From positions 372,001 through 436,000 of IMG/VR virus record IMGVR_UViG_3300032315_001715: a stretch of 64,000 bases of DNA, one strand, 5' to 3'. The notes below the pieces were generated by a model that did not search any database, was not told where the DNA came from, and saw nothing but the letters and a program-made list of their open reading frames with translations. The position numbers and the translations under genes were made by a program. This document shows positions 24,577-32,419 of the stretch, in pieces (the stretch's first letter is position 1; each line of letters starts with the position of its first letter). The stretch comes from a virus.

Positions 24577-26061
24577 TCATGCGACCGAATTCAGCAGGGT
24601 TGTGTAGGTTTTCATGTACGAGCTCGCAATGTTATTGGTCATCTTGGAATATTCGGTCCTGCCGATGGATCGCAGATTGTTCTTGTCAAAAAATTCATGA
24701 TTGTGTCCACGTCCCATTAGGTTTGCGACATCCCACGGGCTACATGTTAGATCCTTCCCGAGCTGTTCCAGCCGAGGTTTAAACTCATCGGCAACAAACT
24801 TGATGGCATCCTTGCGATGCCAATTAGGCAAATGCCAAACGGTCCTGTCATCGTCTGGAAATGTGTATCCATGTTTTTCAAGCTCGAAGCTTAGCCTGCT
24901 AGGAGAAAGCATGTCCTTGGCCAACCACAACGGTGCTATACCGATGTGATACAGATCATTTTCCATGAACCAGTCGGCCCACGTTAGTATGTCTTCCTTG
25001 GTATCTCCAGGCAAGCCTGCTATGAATCCGACCTGTTGTCGGATCTGTCCTTTCCATATATCATGATATAAGTGTGGGATGTAAGTTCGAGCGTGCTTAC
25101 CACTCCAGCCCTTACCGACTGCCATCGATGCTTCAAGCCCCAGGCTTTCGATGCCATGATATGTGGATACCAGCCCGGATTCTTGCAGCATTATCGGAAC
25201 GTCGGGCATGCTTTGTAATAGATCGGCCCTGAGGAATGCTGCATATCGTATCTTGAACGGCAAAGACATTACCATTTCGTGCCAGGCTTGCATTTTTATC
25301 ATGGTGTCATTAAAGGTATCGCATATTATGACGTAGCTTGTTGTTTGCCATTTTTCATGATTATATAGGAGTTCTTGCTTGATCATTTCCATGCTGCGAA
25401 GGTAATCAAGTTTCTTTCTCCCGAGTAATGGATGGTTGCAAAACTTGCAGCTGAATATGCACCCCCGGCTGACCTCCAAGGGCAAGGTTTCTTTTGGTAA
25501 TATAGCATCATGCTCAGTAAATCGAAAATCATCGCATTCTATGTTGTACCTTACCTGATTTGGTTTTTTCCAAGAGATTCTCGACGATACGGTTTCTCTG
25601 ATACCGACTGGGGCCGGCGTACCGAGCTTGAGATGCTCAAGGAGGTCTAGGAATATGTCCTCAGCGTATTCCTTGATGCTGCTATCAACGATACCCCAAT
25701 CCGGAAGCCAATTTGAGTTGAATCCTCCGATGATCACGTGTATCAATGGGTAATGAGACTTTATCACACGCATCGCTAAGTAAACATGATATGGAAGTAG
25801 GTGTTTTTGGCCGTCAGGCCATTGGTGCATTCTTTGCGATATGAATGTTGCACTTAGACCGAGTATCTTGGTGCTCGGGGTGATGAATCGATTAATGGAT
25901 GCTATTAGTTGGTTAGGTTCCATTCGAGCAACATGATCGATGATCTGAATGGTATGTCCGTGTTTTCTAACGAAATGGGCCAGCTTGTATGGCCCTATGT
26001 ATCGATGTATTATTCCCGGTACATCGCCTTCAGCACCATTCGATAGTATGATTGCATCCAT
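24577..26061 (-). CDS. B12-binding-domain-like radical SAM protein, copy B
   Basis: A 494-residue protein, paralogue of copy A throughout. Signature RGCIFSCKFC has Cys 201, 205 and 208; YHGIESLG, GKGWSGKHAR and FIAGLPGDTKED are conserved. The N-terminal domain again has the GPYKLAHFVRKHG and IIGGFNS landmarks. A TTAAATAG box precedes the ATG by about 10 nt. The two copies have diverged mainly in the last 130 residues (FERNHAKYGFRFPND versus FELEKHGYTFPDDD), which may mean different substrates. Confidence 0.8.
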   Translation of the reverse strand: MDAIILSNGAEGDVPGIIHRYIGPYKLAHFVRKHGHTIQIIDHVARMEPNQLIASINRFITPSTKILGLSATFISQRMHQWPDGQKHLLPYHVYLAMRVIKSHYPLIHVIIGGFNSNWLPDWGIVDSSIKEYAEDIFLDLLEHLKLGTPAPVGIRETVSSRISWKKPNQVRYNIECDDFRFTEHDAILPKETLPLEVSRGCIFSCKFCNHPLLGRKKLDYLRSMEMIKQELLYNHEKWQTTSYVIICDTFNDTMIKMQAWHEMVMSLPFKIRYAAFLRADLLQSMPDVPIMLQESGLVSTYHGIESLGLEASMAVGKGWSGKHARTYIPHLYHDIWKGQIRQQVGFIAGLPGDTKEDILTWADWFMENDLYHIGIAPLWLAKDMLSPSRLSFELEKHGYTFPDDDRTVWHLPNWHRKDAIKFVADEFKPRLEQLGKDLTCSPWDVANLMGRGHNHEFFDKNNLRSIGRTEYSKMTNNIASSYMKTYTTLLNSVA

Positions 26062-26075
26062 TATGTACTATTTAA

Positions 26076-26165
26076 TGGCGGAAGGTAACAGAATCGAACT
26101 GTCAACTGTATTAAAGTTAAGACGGTTTTCAAGACCGCATCGTCACCTCGGTGATCTGATGATCC
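26076..26165 (-). pseudogene. tRNA-Ser(TGA) with non-matching 5' part
   Basis: T arm ACAG-TTCGATT-CTGT, acceptor 3' strand ACCTTCC plus GCCA, and an anticodon arm CGGT-CTTGAAA-ACCG are good. The expected GGAAGGT 5' strand and D arm are absent; sequence from the duplicated block takes their place. Confidence 0.5.
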
Positions 26166-26168
26166 TCA

Positions 26169-26223
26169 AGTGCCTCTGAGCATGCGCTCGGGCATTCCTA
26201 GTGGGATAAAATCATTTGATTGC
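26169..26223. repeat. direct repeat, copy 2 of 2 (55 bp)
   Basis: Identical to 24301-24355; lies just downstream of the intact methyltransferase copy 2. Confidence 0.85.
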
Positions 26224-26233
26224 AATTTTAACG

Positions 26234-26950
26234 CTATACTTCTTTCATGCGCTTTCGTAGATGTTCTATGTGTCGATTGTTAGAGGTGATGCGCATCAAT
26301 GTTGTGGACGGTTCCATCATCGGACCGCGTTTTGGCACCACGATGGCAAATCTGCCCCAAGGAGGGCAATAAATCGCCCGATTGCTACCCATCCTGGCTA
26401 ATACCGATGCATTAATAACATCAGGCCAACTACTATTCCAGTCGTCTAACACGATCAAGCATTCGTCGTCGCCGAGGAATTTTTCTAAATCTCGCTGAGG
26501 AACTCCACCGTCATGTTGACCGTCGATAAACACCATGTTGATCGGTTCGGTTGGTAGATAATCGCCGCTGTCCATTTCTAAGATCTCGAGATTGGGTCGT
26601 TTGACCGCGCTGATCATTTTTTCCAAACACGGCCTCCATGACCCATGTGTCTTGGCCAATAATAGCATGTCTTCTAGAACGGTTCGGCTACCTTCCATGT
26701 TTTTATAAAGTCTAGGATTTTCGACAATATACGGGGATTGGTATGTAAATCTGTCAATCAGGGTTACCTTGACATTGTTGTTGCGGTTTGCAACGATCGA
26801 AAACGAGGATCGACCACACCAAGACCCAATCTCAACTATGTGACCGTTTGCTGGTACCTTTGACGTCAACCAACCGAGAAGCGACAGATCATAATCAGTT
26901 GGCCATCCGGGAATGTCTGGATCAATGAAAGGAAATGTTCTGAGATCCAT
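26234..26950 (-). CDS. class I SAM methyltransferase (Methyltransf_24 type), copy 2
   Basis: A 238-residue protein. HIVEIGSWCGRSSFSIV, VTLIDRFTY, MVFIDGQHD and LIVLDDWNSSWPDVI follow copy 1 at 21.2 kb motif by motif. GAAGGACC precedes the ATG, with an ATAAATA box about 38 nt upstream, so this copy has a conventional leader while copy 1 does not. It is part of the duplicated methyltransferase / repeat / tRNA-Ser / radical SAM unit. Confidence 0.8.
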   Translation of the reverse strand: MDLRTFPFIDPDIPGWPTDYDLSLLGWLTSKVPANGHIVEIGSWCGRSSFSIVANRNNNVKVTLIDRFTYQSPYIVENPRLYKNMEGSRTVLEDMLLLAKTHGSWRPCLEKMISAVKRPNLEILEMDSGDYLPTEPINMVFIDGQHDGGVPQRDLEKFLGDDECLIVLDDWNSSWPDVINASVLARMGSNRAIYCPPWGRFAIVVPKRGPMMEPSTTLMRITSNNRHIEHLRKRMKEV

Positions 26951-26987
26951 TGTGATCGTGGTCCTTCTAATAAAAGCAGTTGTTAAT

Positions 26988-26994
26988 TATTTAT
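26988..26994 (-). promoter_or_regulatory. T4-type late promoter box, ATAAATA
   Basis: About 38 nt before methyltransferase copy 2, with a Shine-Dalgarno between. Confidence 0.55.
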
Positions 26995-27003
26995 CCGGTA
27001 TGA

Positions 27004-27729
27004 TCACACCTGGACGATCTTTGCTCGCTCCATTATCTCTGGCCAATGTTTGGAATGGGGTCGGTGATCGCGGCACGGCCATGATAGGGCATATTTTCTG
27101 ATCGCCGACTTCCAAACATCGACGATCATTATCGTTCTTGGTTTTAACCCAACATGGGCAGTGCCATGGAGAACATTAGCGTCATCAAATCCAAAAATAT
27201 CGCCGTCTTTCCACTGGTGCTTCCACCCCTCTATGTCAAACACGCAGCCGTTTGCTTCATCGAGGCACAGATGTAGCCTGATGTAGTTGTGATTCAGCCC
27301 CCAATGGTGATTTAATATTGATCCTGGATGTGAGATATTGAAGGTTACTGAACCGATAAAATCCTTGACCATACCGATGTACGATGTCATGAACGGCATG
27401 CTCTCCGTCCAATATGTTGGGTTCCATCTAAGAGTTTCTTCTTCTTTCCAAGAGCTTGATTGTTTTTCGTTATCGTCCAACAGTGAATTCCGGATAAACA
27501 TGCTGATACCGTCAAATCTTCCGTGATAAAGAGGTTTTTGAAATCGATGGGTGATGCCATTTGGCTTTGATATCGTCTGATCCGTCCAGGTATTTTTGGT
27601 TCGAACACCTTTTTTAATCAAATAACTCCAAAGCTCATCGCGTATCCGCGTCCAATTTTCAGTCAAAGGATTGATAATGGGATTGTTGGTAAATCTAATA
27701 TACGGCGATTCTGTCAAATGCATTGCCAT
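27004..27729 (-). CDS. aspartyl/asparaginyl beta-hydroxylase-like 2OG oxygenase
   Basis: A 241-residue protein. The C-terminal half carries HHWGLNHNYIRLHLCLDE, a HGTAHVG turn with the distal His, and KPRTIMIVDVW with the 2OG-binding Arg, the pattern of the Asp/Asn beta-hydroxylase family. The start at 27729 is chosen because AGAGGATC lies upstream and an ATAAATA box at 27755 would give a short leader; the frame is open farther to 27783 but that ATG lies 5' of the box. Target proteins or metabolites are unknown. Confidence 0.75.
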   Translation of the reverse strand: MAMHLTESPYIRFTNNPIINPLTENWTRIRDELWSYLIKKGVRTKNTWTDQTISKPNGITHRFQKPLYHGRFDGISMFIRNSLLDDNEKQSSSWKEEETLRWNPTYWTESMPFMTSYIGMVKDFIGSVTFNISHPGSILNHHWGLNHNYIRLHLCLDEANGCVFDIEGWKHQWKDGDIFGFDDANVLHGTAHVGLKPRTIMIVDVWKSAIRKYALSWPCRDHRPHSKHWPEIMERAKIVQV

Positions 27730-27754
27730 CAGAACTGATCCTCTGTTATCATGA

Positions 27755-27761
27755 TATTTAT
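27755..27761 (-). promoter_or_regulatory. T4-type late promoter box, ATAAATA
   Basis: About 25 nt before the chosen start of the beta-hydroxylase-like gene; it supports that start over the longer frame. Confidence 0.55.
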
Positions 27762-27783
27762 CTGACGGCTGCCCTAACTTCAT

Positions 27784-27859
27784 TGGTGCTCCCGCCCGGA
27801 CTCAAACTGGGTTCTGAGGTTTACGCAAACCCCTGCATCACCATATATGCTTTGAGAGC
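27784..27859 (-). tRNA. tRNA-like gene, loop TTGCGTA (GCG if functional), degenerate
   Basis: It aligns arm for arm with tRNA-Thr(GGT) at 28.7 kb: acceptor GCTCTCA/CGGGAGC with one mismatch, and D arm GCAT..ATGC. The anticodon stem and T stem each hold a mismatch. By standard numbering the anticodon would be GCG (Arg). It is probably a decaying duplicate. Confidence 0.4.
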
Positions 27860-27874
27860 TTGATCTGATTTTTC

Positions 27875-28642
27875 TTATAGGAGGCTTATCAGTGTATTAA
27901 TACCCTCAACGGCCGTGTGCGACATGCTAACATCATGTCTACGATTGACCTTGCTCTCATATGGATTGATCCGTATCAACGTTGACGTCCGTTCTTCGGC
28001 GATGTAACGTATGGATGGTATCACCGTGCCGGCACCTATCTCAATACCCAGCACGCTCATCCTGGGTTCCATCCATCTGCGGAAACGATCCTCTCCGAGA
28101 TCTATGTTGGTCCAAACCATGCTTGGATCGCTAAACATCAGAACGTTGGGCCTCAAGGACTGCTGGCACCGAGCGCACCTAGGGATCTCATCGATCGATG
28201 ACAGGGTTGCAGTAAATCTTGGCATCGGTTGCAGTTGTCTCGTGCATGGCTGCTTGCATTGTGCATGCCGTAGATCGCCGTGTATCTCGTAAATGCGAGC
28301 AGGATCATATCCGGCCATGTGGAAATGCCCGTCAACATTGCTGGTCACCACGAAATAATCCTTGCCATGCTGGTTCACGGCATCGAGCAACCTGGTGTAA
28401 CCAGCATGGGGTTTGGTGTGACCATAGGCCAGCATGCGGCTTATGTAAAAATTCCAGGAGGCCAATGGATCGTCGTCAAATCCCCTAGCGGTTGCCAGGG
28501 ATATGAAATCCTCCTTGGCCTTGGTCCACATGCCATTGCTTCCACGGAAATCAGGCAATCCGCTATCAACGCTCATTCCGGCTCCGGCAAGTATGAGGAT
28601 ACCATCTGCTGAATGGAACAAGCTTGAAATGTAATCTTGCAT
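27875..28642 (-). CDS. Sir2-family NAD-dependent deacylase (sirtuin)
   Basis: A 255-residue protein. GAGMSVDSGLPDFRG (residues about 20-34) is the Sir2 NAD-binding signature; VTSNVDGHFH and YEIHGDLRH follow, the latter with the catalytic His. A zinc site is formed by CKQPC and CARC. Sirtuins remove acyl groups from lysine using NAD; some Sir2-domain proteins are NADases in phage defence, but this one has the compact deacylase layout. AAAGGTCGAG precedes the ATG. It is flanked by two related tRNAs. It could reverse host acylation or take part in NAD metabolism with the macrodomain and Nudix proteins. Confidence 0.88.
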   Translation of the reverse strand: MQDYISSLFHSADGILILAGAGMSVDSGLPDFRGSNGMWTKAKEDFISLATARGFDDDPLASWNFYISRMLAYGHTKPHAGYTRLLDAVNQHGKDYFVVTSNVDGHFHMAGYDPARIYEIHGDLRHAQCKQPCTRQLQPMPRFTATLSSIDEIPRCARCQQSLRPNVLMFSDPSMVWTNIDLGEDRFRRWMEPRMSVLGIEIGAGTVIPSIRYIAEERTSTLIRINPYESKVNRRHDVSMSHTAVEGINTLISLL

Positions 28643-28664
28643 TATCTCGACCTTTGCTTATCTA

Positions 28665-28739
28665 TGGTGCTCCCACCCGGACTTGCGCCGAGCTCAATCC
28701 CATACCAAGGGATCACATCGCTGTCTATGCTTTGGGAGC
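28665..28739 (-). tRNA. tRNA-Thr(GGT), atypical T loop
   Basis: Acceptor GCTCCCA/TGGGAGC (perfect), anticodon arm ATCCC-TTGGTAT-GGGAT, T arm CTCGG-CGCAAGT-CCGGG lacking TTC, encoded CCA. Confidence 0.75.
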
Positions 28740-28743
28740 AAAC

Positions 28744-28913
28744 TGGTGCCGGATGAGGGATTTGAACCCCCGACCTTCGGTTTTTCTTGGACTTGCGGGC
28801 TTTAGGCCTTCTGTCCTTCATGGACGTACACAGAAGTAAATTCTCTGCACGGCTCCTGAGATGTTACCCATCACGGAAACAAAACCGCTGCACTACCACT
28901 GTGCTAACCCGGC
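28744..28913 (-). tRNA. interrupted tRNA, Thr(TGT) or Ser(TGA)-like, about 95-nt insert in the anticodon loop
   Basis: Outer parts fit one tRNA: acceptor GCCGGGT/ATCCGGC, D arm GCACAGTGGTAGTGC, T arm GGGGG-TTCAAAT-CCCTC, CCA. Anticodon stem halves GCGGT and ACCGA are separated by about 100 nt. Joined as TTTGT+AA the anticodon is TGT; as TTTG+AAA it is TGA. The insert holds hairpins (GTCC-ATGAA-GGAC) and ends in GTCCAAGA, as in the Asn and Lys inserts. Confidence 0.6.
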
Positions 28914-28919
28914 ATATCC

Positions 28920-28995
28920 TGGTGGAGCATGTCGGATCTGCCCCGACGGCCTCTGCCATGCCATGACAGCGCTCTCCTAACTGAGCCAATGCCCC
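28920..28995 (-). tRNA. tRNA-Ala(GGC), atypical T loop
   Basis: Acceptor GGGGCAT/ATGCTCC, D arm GCTC/GAGC, anticodon arm CTGTC-ATGGCAT-GGCAG, T arm GTCGG-GGCAGAT-CCGAC without TTC, encoded CCA. Confidence 0.7.
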
Positions 28996-29018
28996 AAGAA
29001 ACAATTATTGCAGGCTAC

Positions 29019-29603
29019 TTATCTCCTGTCAACCACAAATGGGTTGAATATGTCGATTGCTTGGTCCCACTGGACCAATTCGTTGGTGCTGCGGTGCTTG
29101 AGGACCAAGCTCATGCACCATCGTCCCTCGTCTGTATCATTAACGATGTTGTGTGGACCTCCAACGTTGACCAAGCTTGGCTGGCCGATGTTGGCCGACC
29201 ATGCCATGTCGCAATCAGCCGGATCCCAGCGGTAGTATTCCGTTCCTATCCGTGTCTTGGCCGTGGTGTATCCTAGACCACCTTTGTTATCATTGTACCA
29301 ACACATGCGACTGCTGGCAGCACCGTAGGCCCAGTTCAGCTTGACATGCTCGTCAAGCCTGGAACCATCGGCATGTATGGCGGTTGACCATCTAGGCGCT
29401 GTGTAAAAGATCTCTGCATGATGAACCATGATACCACGCAGTGCAAGCCATCCGTGTATGCGAGGATCAATCTTCTCGACCGGTAGATTCCATATCGTGG
29501 ATTTTTGTGGTAGTCCGAACGATTTGATGCCATCCATGGCGTACGTCGTTGCGGTAAATCCGATGCCGATGATCCGTTCATATCTGTTTTTTATCATCGG
29601 CAT
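29019..29603 (-). CDS. 2OG-Fe(II) oxygenase-like protein
   Basis: A 194-residue protein. HADG in STAIHADGSRLDEHVKLNW gives the HxD pair; VNVGGPHNIVND gives the distal His; EGRWCMSLVL gives the Arg. The spacing and the LNWAYGAASSRMCWY block are shared with the gene at 31.7 kb, so the two are paralogues. No ribosome site is evident before the ATG. Substrates are unknown. Confidence 0.72.
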   Translation of the reverse strand: MPMIKNRYERIIGIGFTATTYAMDGIKSFGLPQKSTIWNLPVEKIDPRIHGWLALRGIMVHHAEIFYTAPRWSTAIHADGSRLDEHVKLNWAYGAASSRMCWYNDNKGGLGYTTAKTRIGTEYYRWDPADCDMAWSANIGQPSLVNVGGPHNIVNDTDEGRWCMSLVLKHRSTNELVQWDQAIDIFNPFVVDRR

Positions 29604-29617
29604 CGGACATTTAAATT

Positions 29618-29693
29618 TGGTGGAGCCTATCGGGATCGAACCGATGACCTGAAGCTTGCAAAGCTACTGCTCTCCCATCTGAGCTAAGACCCC
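29618..29693 (-). tRNA. tRNA-Ala(TGC)
   Basis: Acceptor GGGGTCT/AGGCTCC, anticodon loop TTTGCAA, TTCGATC T loop, encoded CCA. Confidence 0.88.
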
Positions 29694-29785
29694 ATTTGCT
29701 TTTATTTAACTTCGCTAGAAGTGTCTGTCAACCCCCTCCTGCGTGATTTCGTCCGGTAATCTGGCAATATTATTGAATCGACAGA

Positions 29786-30415
29786 TTATCTAGAGTCGGT
29801 AACCGTGTAGTTATTAATCAACAAATGCATTCTGGGTTTATCGCCGTCGTTTTTAAACGTATGGGCTATGCGATTAGCTTCAACCTTCCAAACGCGCCCG
29901 TCGGCAGGCATGTGCAGCTTGGTTTTGTTGCCATTGTGATCAAATACCCAATGGCAATCCGGATTGGTAAAAACAGCCACATGGTATCGTTCGGCCACAT
30001 GCAGATCCTTGTGCATGGGATATTGACGACGCGAACCTAACCAGGTTAGCTGGCATCTTCCAACAAACGGCTGCCGTAATCCGAACGTGGAAACATCAGT
30101 TAACACCTGTCCTAGATAGAGATCCTTGATCTCGTCGAGCATTTCGGTAAAATCAATCTCCTTGATACCGTGTTCACGTAATTCCGAGTGGCTTTTTTGC
30201 CATAGATGCCATCTATCTGACCCCTGCAATCCTGGTATATGGGTAAGATTGATGGAGTATCCAAACCATCGTTCAACACTGCAAACATGATTGATCCAAT
30301 CAAGGGATATGTCCAATCGATCAAGCAGGGTCATCACGCTATCGCACAATCTCTGATGGTCGACGACGTAATCAATCGGATAACAAAAGTTTGGTATTGA
30401 GGTGACGGTTTGCAT
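29786..30415 (-). CDS. Asp/Asn-hydroxylase-like 2OG oxygenase
   Basis: A 209-residue protein. YPMHKDLHVAERYHV has the HxD, NRIAHTFKNDGDKPRMHLLI the distal His and Arg. The VFDHNGNKTKLHMPADGRVWKV strand pair fits a jelly-roll. It is divergent from the other oxygenases here. GGAGAATC precedes the start. Function unknown beyond the fold. Confidence 0.7.
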   Translation of the reverse strand: MQTVTSIPNFCYPIDYVVDHQRLCDSVMTLLDRLDISLDWINHVCSVERWFGYSINLTHIPGLQGSDRWHLWQKSHSELREHGIKEIDFTEMLDEIKDLYLGQVLTDVSTFGLRQPFVGRCQLTWLGSRRQYPMHKDLHVAERYHVAVFTNPDCHWVFDHNGNKTKLHMPADGRVWKVEANRIAHTFKNDGDKPRMHLLINNYTVTDSR

Positions 30416-30433
30416 GCATGATTCTCCTAAAAA

Positions 30434-30523
30434 TGGCGGAACGGGTGGGATTCGAACCCACGGTACCTGTTAGGGTACGCACAGTTAGCAACCGTGTGCC
30501 TTCAGCCTCTCGGCCACCGTTCC
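30434..30523 (-). tRNA. tRNA-Ser(GCT)
   Basis: Acceptor GGAACGG/CCGTTCC, anticodon loop TTGCTAA, long variable arm, TTCGAAT T loop, encoded CCA. Confidence 0.9.
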
Positions 30524-30534
30524 GTATCACTTAT

Positions 30535-31086
30535 TTAATAAAGATCCTTGATCTTTTCAAGAATCGATTTCATCTCAACAACGTCGCTGTGCTTGGTGAT
30601 GCTCACGGCATTGTCCATGTGTCGGTGCATCTTGGCTCGACGCTCGTCCATGATCAAATCAAACAGCGCATTGTTGAGGTTAAATCGGTCATCAAGCATG
30701 CGGATGATCCGTCCGTTTGGCAATAGTATGTCCCGCACGCTTTCAACGTAGCGATAAGCTGATTCAGCGTCCATGCCATGTTGTACCATGATGCCGATGG
30801 CAGCAGCGGTGCTGCGGCTGAGACCTTGATGGCAATGCACCAACAACCGATCGCCAGCTTGCAGGTTCTTGGAAAAATCAAGAATGGCATCAAGGTGTTG
30901 TTCATTTGGCAGCACCCACTCGTCCCTCAATTGGCTTTCAACATCATGGAGATGAATGACTAGATGGTTCTCGCAGGTAAACGGCAAGTTTACACCCGGA
31001 TCCACCATGCTGATGGTGTGCGTGGGCCAGCCATTGTGGGCCCACCTGCCCGCTTCGAATATACCGCCAATCTTTAATTCAAACAT
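30535..31086 (-). CDS. dual-specificity/tyrosine phosphatase-like protein
   Basis: A 183-residue protein. LLVHCHQGLSRSTAAAIGIM is the HCx5R phosphatase loop (Cys nucleophile, Arg, Ser-Thr). A general acid is likely in IHLHDVESQLRDE. The length suits an atypical dual-specificity phosphatase. The start at 31086 follows GGGGG; the frame extends to 31155 without a ribosome site. A second HCx5R phosphatase lies at 35.5 kb and a kinase-like protein at 39.6 kb. Confidence 0.8.
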   Translation of the reverse strand: MFELKIGGIFEAGRWAHNGWPTHTISMVDPGVNLPFTCENHLVIHLHDVESQLRDEWVLPNEQHLDAILDFSKNLQAGDRLLVHCHQGLSRSTAAAIGIMVQHGMDAESAYRYVESVRDILLPNGRIIRMLDDRFNLNNALFDLIMDERRAKMHRHMDNAVSITKHSDVVEMKSILEKIKDLY

Positions 31087-31176
31087 GCACGCCCCCGGTG
31101 AAATGATGCAGGGTATTACCAGCGTTAAGTCTGCGAGCTGGAGGAGTTTGACCAATGCACCTCCAAAGGTTCCTCG

Positions 31177-31362
31177 TTAGGCCTGGACGACCTTGAGCTG
31201 GTATCCACATGCAACCAGCCAGATGTTGAGATTTTCCATGACCTCTTCCGGGCTGCGGTTTTCCCAGTTCATGCTCACGCATCTAATATCCTCGCTGGAA
31301 CTGCGTTCCCGTGCGTTGTAGCTTACGTTCCAGCTTTCGTTTACTTGCTTGTTCTTGGCCAT
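31177..31362 (-). CDS. small hypothetical protein, 61 residues
   Basis: Starts MAKNKQVNESWNVSYN after a strong AAGGAAAACAC. Soluble, with a hydrophobic C-terminus (NIWLVACGYQLKVV). No family recognised. Confidence 0.6.
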   Translation of the reverse strand: MAKNKQVNESWNVSYNARERSSSEDIRCVSMNWENRSPEEVMENLNIWLVACGYQLKVVQA

Positions 31363-31388
31363 GTGTTTTCCTTGTTTTTTTTGAAAAT

Positions 31389-31506
31389 TGGCTCCTTCTG
31401 CTGGACTCGAACCAGCAACCACCTGATTAATCTTGGACCTGATGGAGTTGCACCATCCAATCTATTGATCCCACAGTCAGGGGCTCTACCATTGAGCTAA
31501 GAAGGA
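31389..31506 (-). tRNA. tRNA-Asn(GTT) interrupted by a 43-nt insert in the anticodon loop
   Basis: Without the insert this is a textbook tRNA-Asn: acceptor TCCTTCT/AGAAGGA, anticodon arm CCTGA-CTGTTAA-TCAGG, T arm GCTGG-TTCGAGT-CCAGC, G73, CCA. Exon 1 ends ...CCTGACTGT (31473), exon 2 begins TAATCAGG (31429). The insert (31430-31472) contains a T-arm-like hairpin GATGG-TGCAACT-CCATC then AGGTCCAAGAT. It is far too short for a group I intron. Confidence 0.75.
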
Positions 31507-31518
31507 ATAAAACTGGAG

Positions 31519-31589
31519 TTGTGGGAGGCGCTCGCATCCTCGAATACCTGTTTTGCAGACAGGGCCATTACTATCTCTGGTCACCACAA
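31519..31589 (-). tRNA. tRNA-Cys(GCA), atypical
   Basis: Anticodon arm CCTGT-CTGCAAA-ACAGG is perfect; acceptor TTGTGG/CCACAA has six pairs; T arm GAGG/CCTC has no TTC. The CCA is offset by two bases. Possibly degenerate. Confidence 0.5.
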
Positions 31590-31596
31590 CATAACT

Positions 31597-31670
31597 TGGA
31601 GTTCGGAGAGGGAATTGAACCCCCGTGGCGGGTTTTGCAGACCCGTGCCTAACCACTCGGCCACCCGAAC
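31597..31670 (-). tRNA. tRNA-Cys(GCA)
   Basis: Canonical: acceptor GTTCGGG/TCCGAAC, anticodon arm CGGGT-CTGCAAA-ACCCG, T loop TTCAATT, encoded CCA. Confidence 0.88.
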
Positions 31671-31728
31671 ATTTAACTGATTCTAACATGACATTTATAG
31701 TGGTCTTTTTCCCATAAAGCAACCAACA

Positions 31729-32301
31729 TCATGATTCCTTAATCCACGGACCGAGTCGATCAATGGCATCGGCCCATTGCAGGATCTTACCTGTGCGTAG
31801 ATTTCGTATGGTATAGCTGAAACACCACCTTCTATGTGGTGTATGGTTGATCACGGTGTGAGGTCGTCCGACGTTTAGCAAGCTTGGGCTTGCTGGTTCC
31901 ATATCAAGCACCTTGCGTATCTTGTGCGGCTCAAAAACTCGGCTAACCGTGCCGGCCGAGGTCACATGATCCACTCCGGTATAGCCTTCCTCAACTGGTT
32001 CGAACCACACCATTCGGCTGCCCGGCGCACCATATATCCAGTTTATCTTGCATCTGGTTGCGTTTGGACCATCTCGACCATCGGTATGGATACCAAGCGT
32101 CATGCCCGGAGGGGTATAAAACGCTTCGCTGTAGGCAACGTCAAGTTCTATGGTTCTCAACCAAGAAGAAACGATGTTGTCCCCGGAAAACGGTATTATA
32201 CCACGTTTGGTACAATCCGTCCATTTTGACATGCACTGCGCGATTATCTCCGGATCGGGCGATATTGGTATCGCTAACGGTTGGTGATATATGTTTTCCA
32301 T
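31729..32301 (-). CDS. 2OG-Fe(II) oxygenase-like protein, paralogue of the 29.0-kb gene
   Basis: A 190-residue protein. MTLGIHTDGRDGPNATRC gives HxD, LLNVGRPHTVINH the distal His and HRRWCFSYTI the Arg. INWIYGAPGSRMVWF aligns with NWAYGAASSRMCWY in the gene at 29.0 kb. Tandem paralogy in a tRNA-rich region suggests duplication followed by divergence. The target is unknown. Confidence 0.72.
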   Translation of the reverse strand: MENIYHQPLAIPISPDPEIIAQCMSKWTDCTKRGIIPFSGDNIVSSWLRTIELDVAYSEAFYTPPGMTLGIHTDGRDGPNATRCKINWIYGAPGSRMVWFEPVEEGYTGVDHVTSAGTVSRVFEPHKIRKVLDMEPASPSLLNVGRPHTVINHTPHRRWCFSYTIRNLRTGKILQWADAIDRLGPWIKES

Positions 32302-32336
32302 GCCGTTTCATTACCATTGATGTGATTTAATGTGTT

Positions 32337-32413
32337 TGGCGGACCCGGAGGGATTCGAACCCCCATCGAAGAGCTTAGAAGGCTCTTGCCTTATCCTGTT
32401 AGACCACGGATCC
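32337..32413 (-). tRNA. tRNA-Arg(TCT)
   Basis: Acceptor GGATCCG/CGGGTCC, anticodon arm AGAGC-CTTCTAA-GCTCT, canonical T arm, encoded CCA. Confidence 0.9.
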
Positions 32414-32419
32414 AAATTT

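Noticed and set aside
27784-27859. A confident tRNA-Arg(GCG)
   Set aside because: Mismatches in anticodon and T stems and close similarity to tRNA-Thr(GGT) make a decaying duplicate likelier.
31430-31472. Group I intron in tRNA-Asn
   Set aside because: The insert is 43 nt, far below group I size, lacks the core helices, and the joints do not follow the U/G rule.
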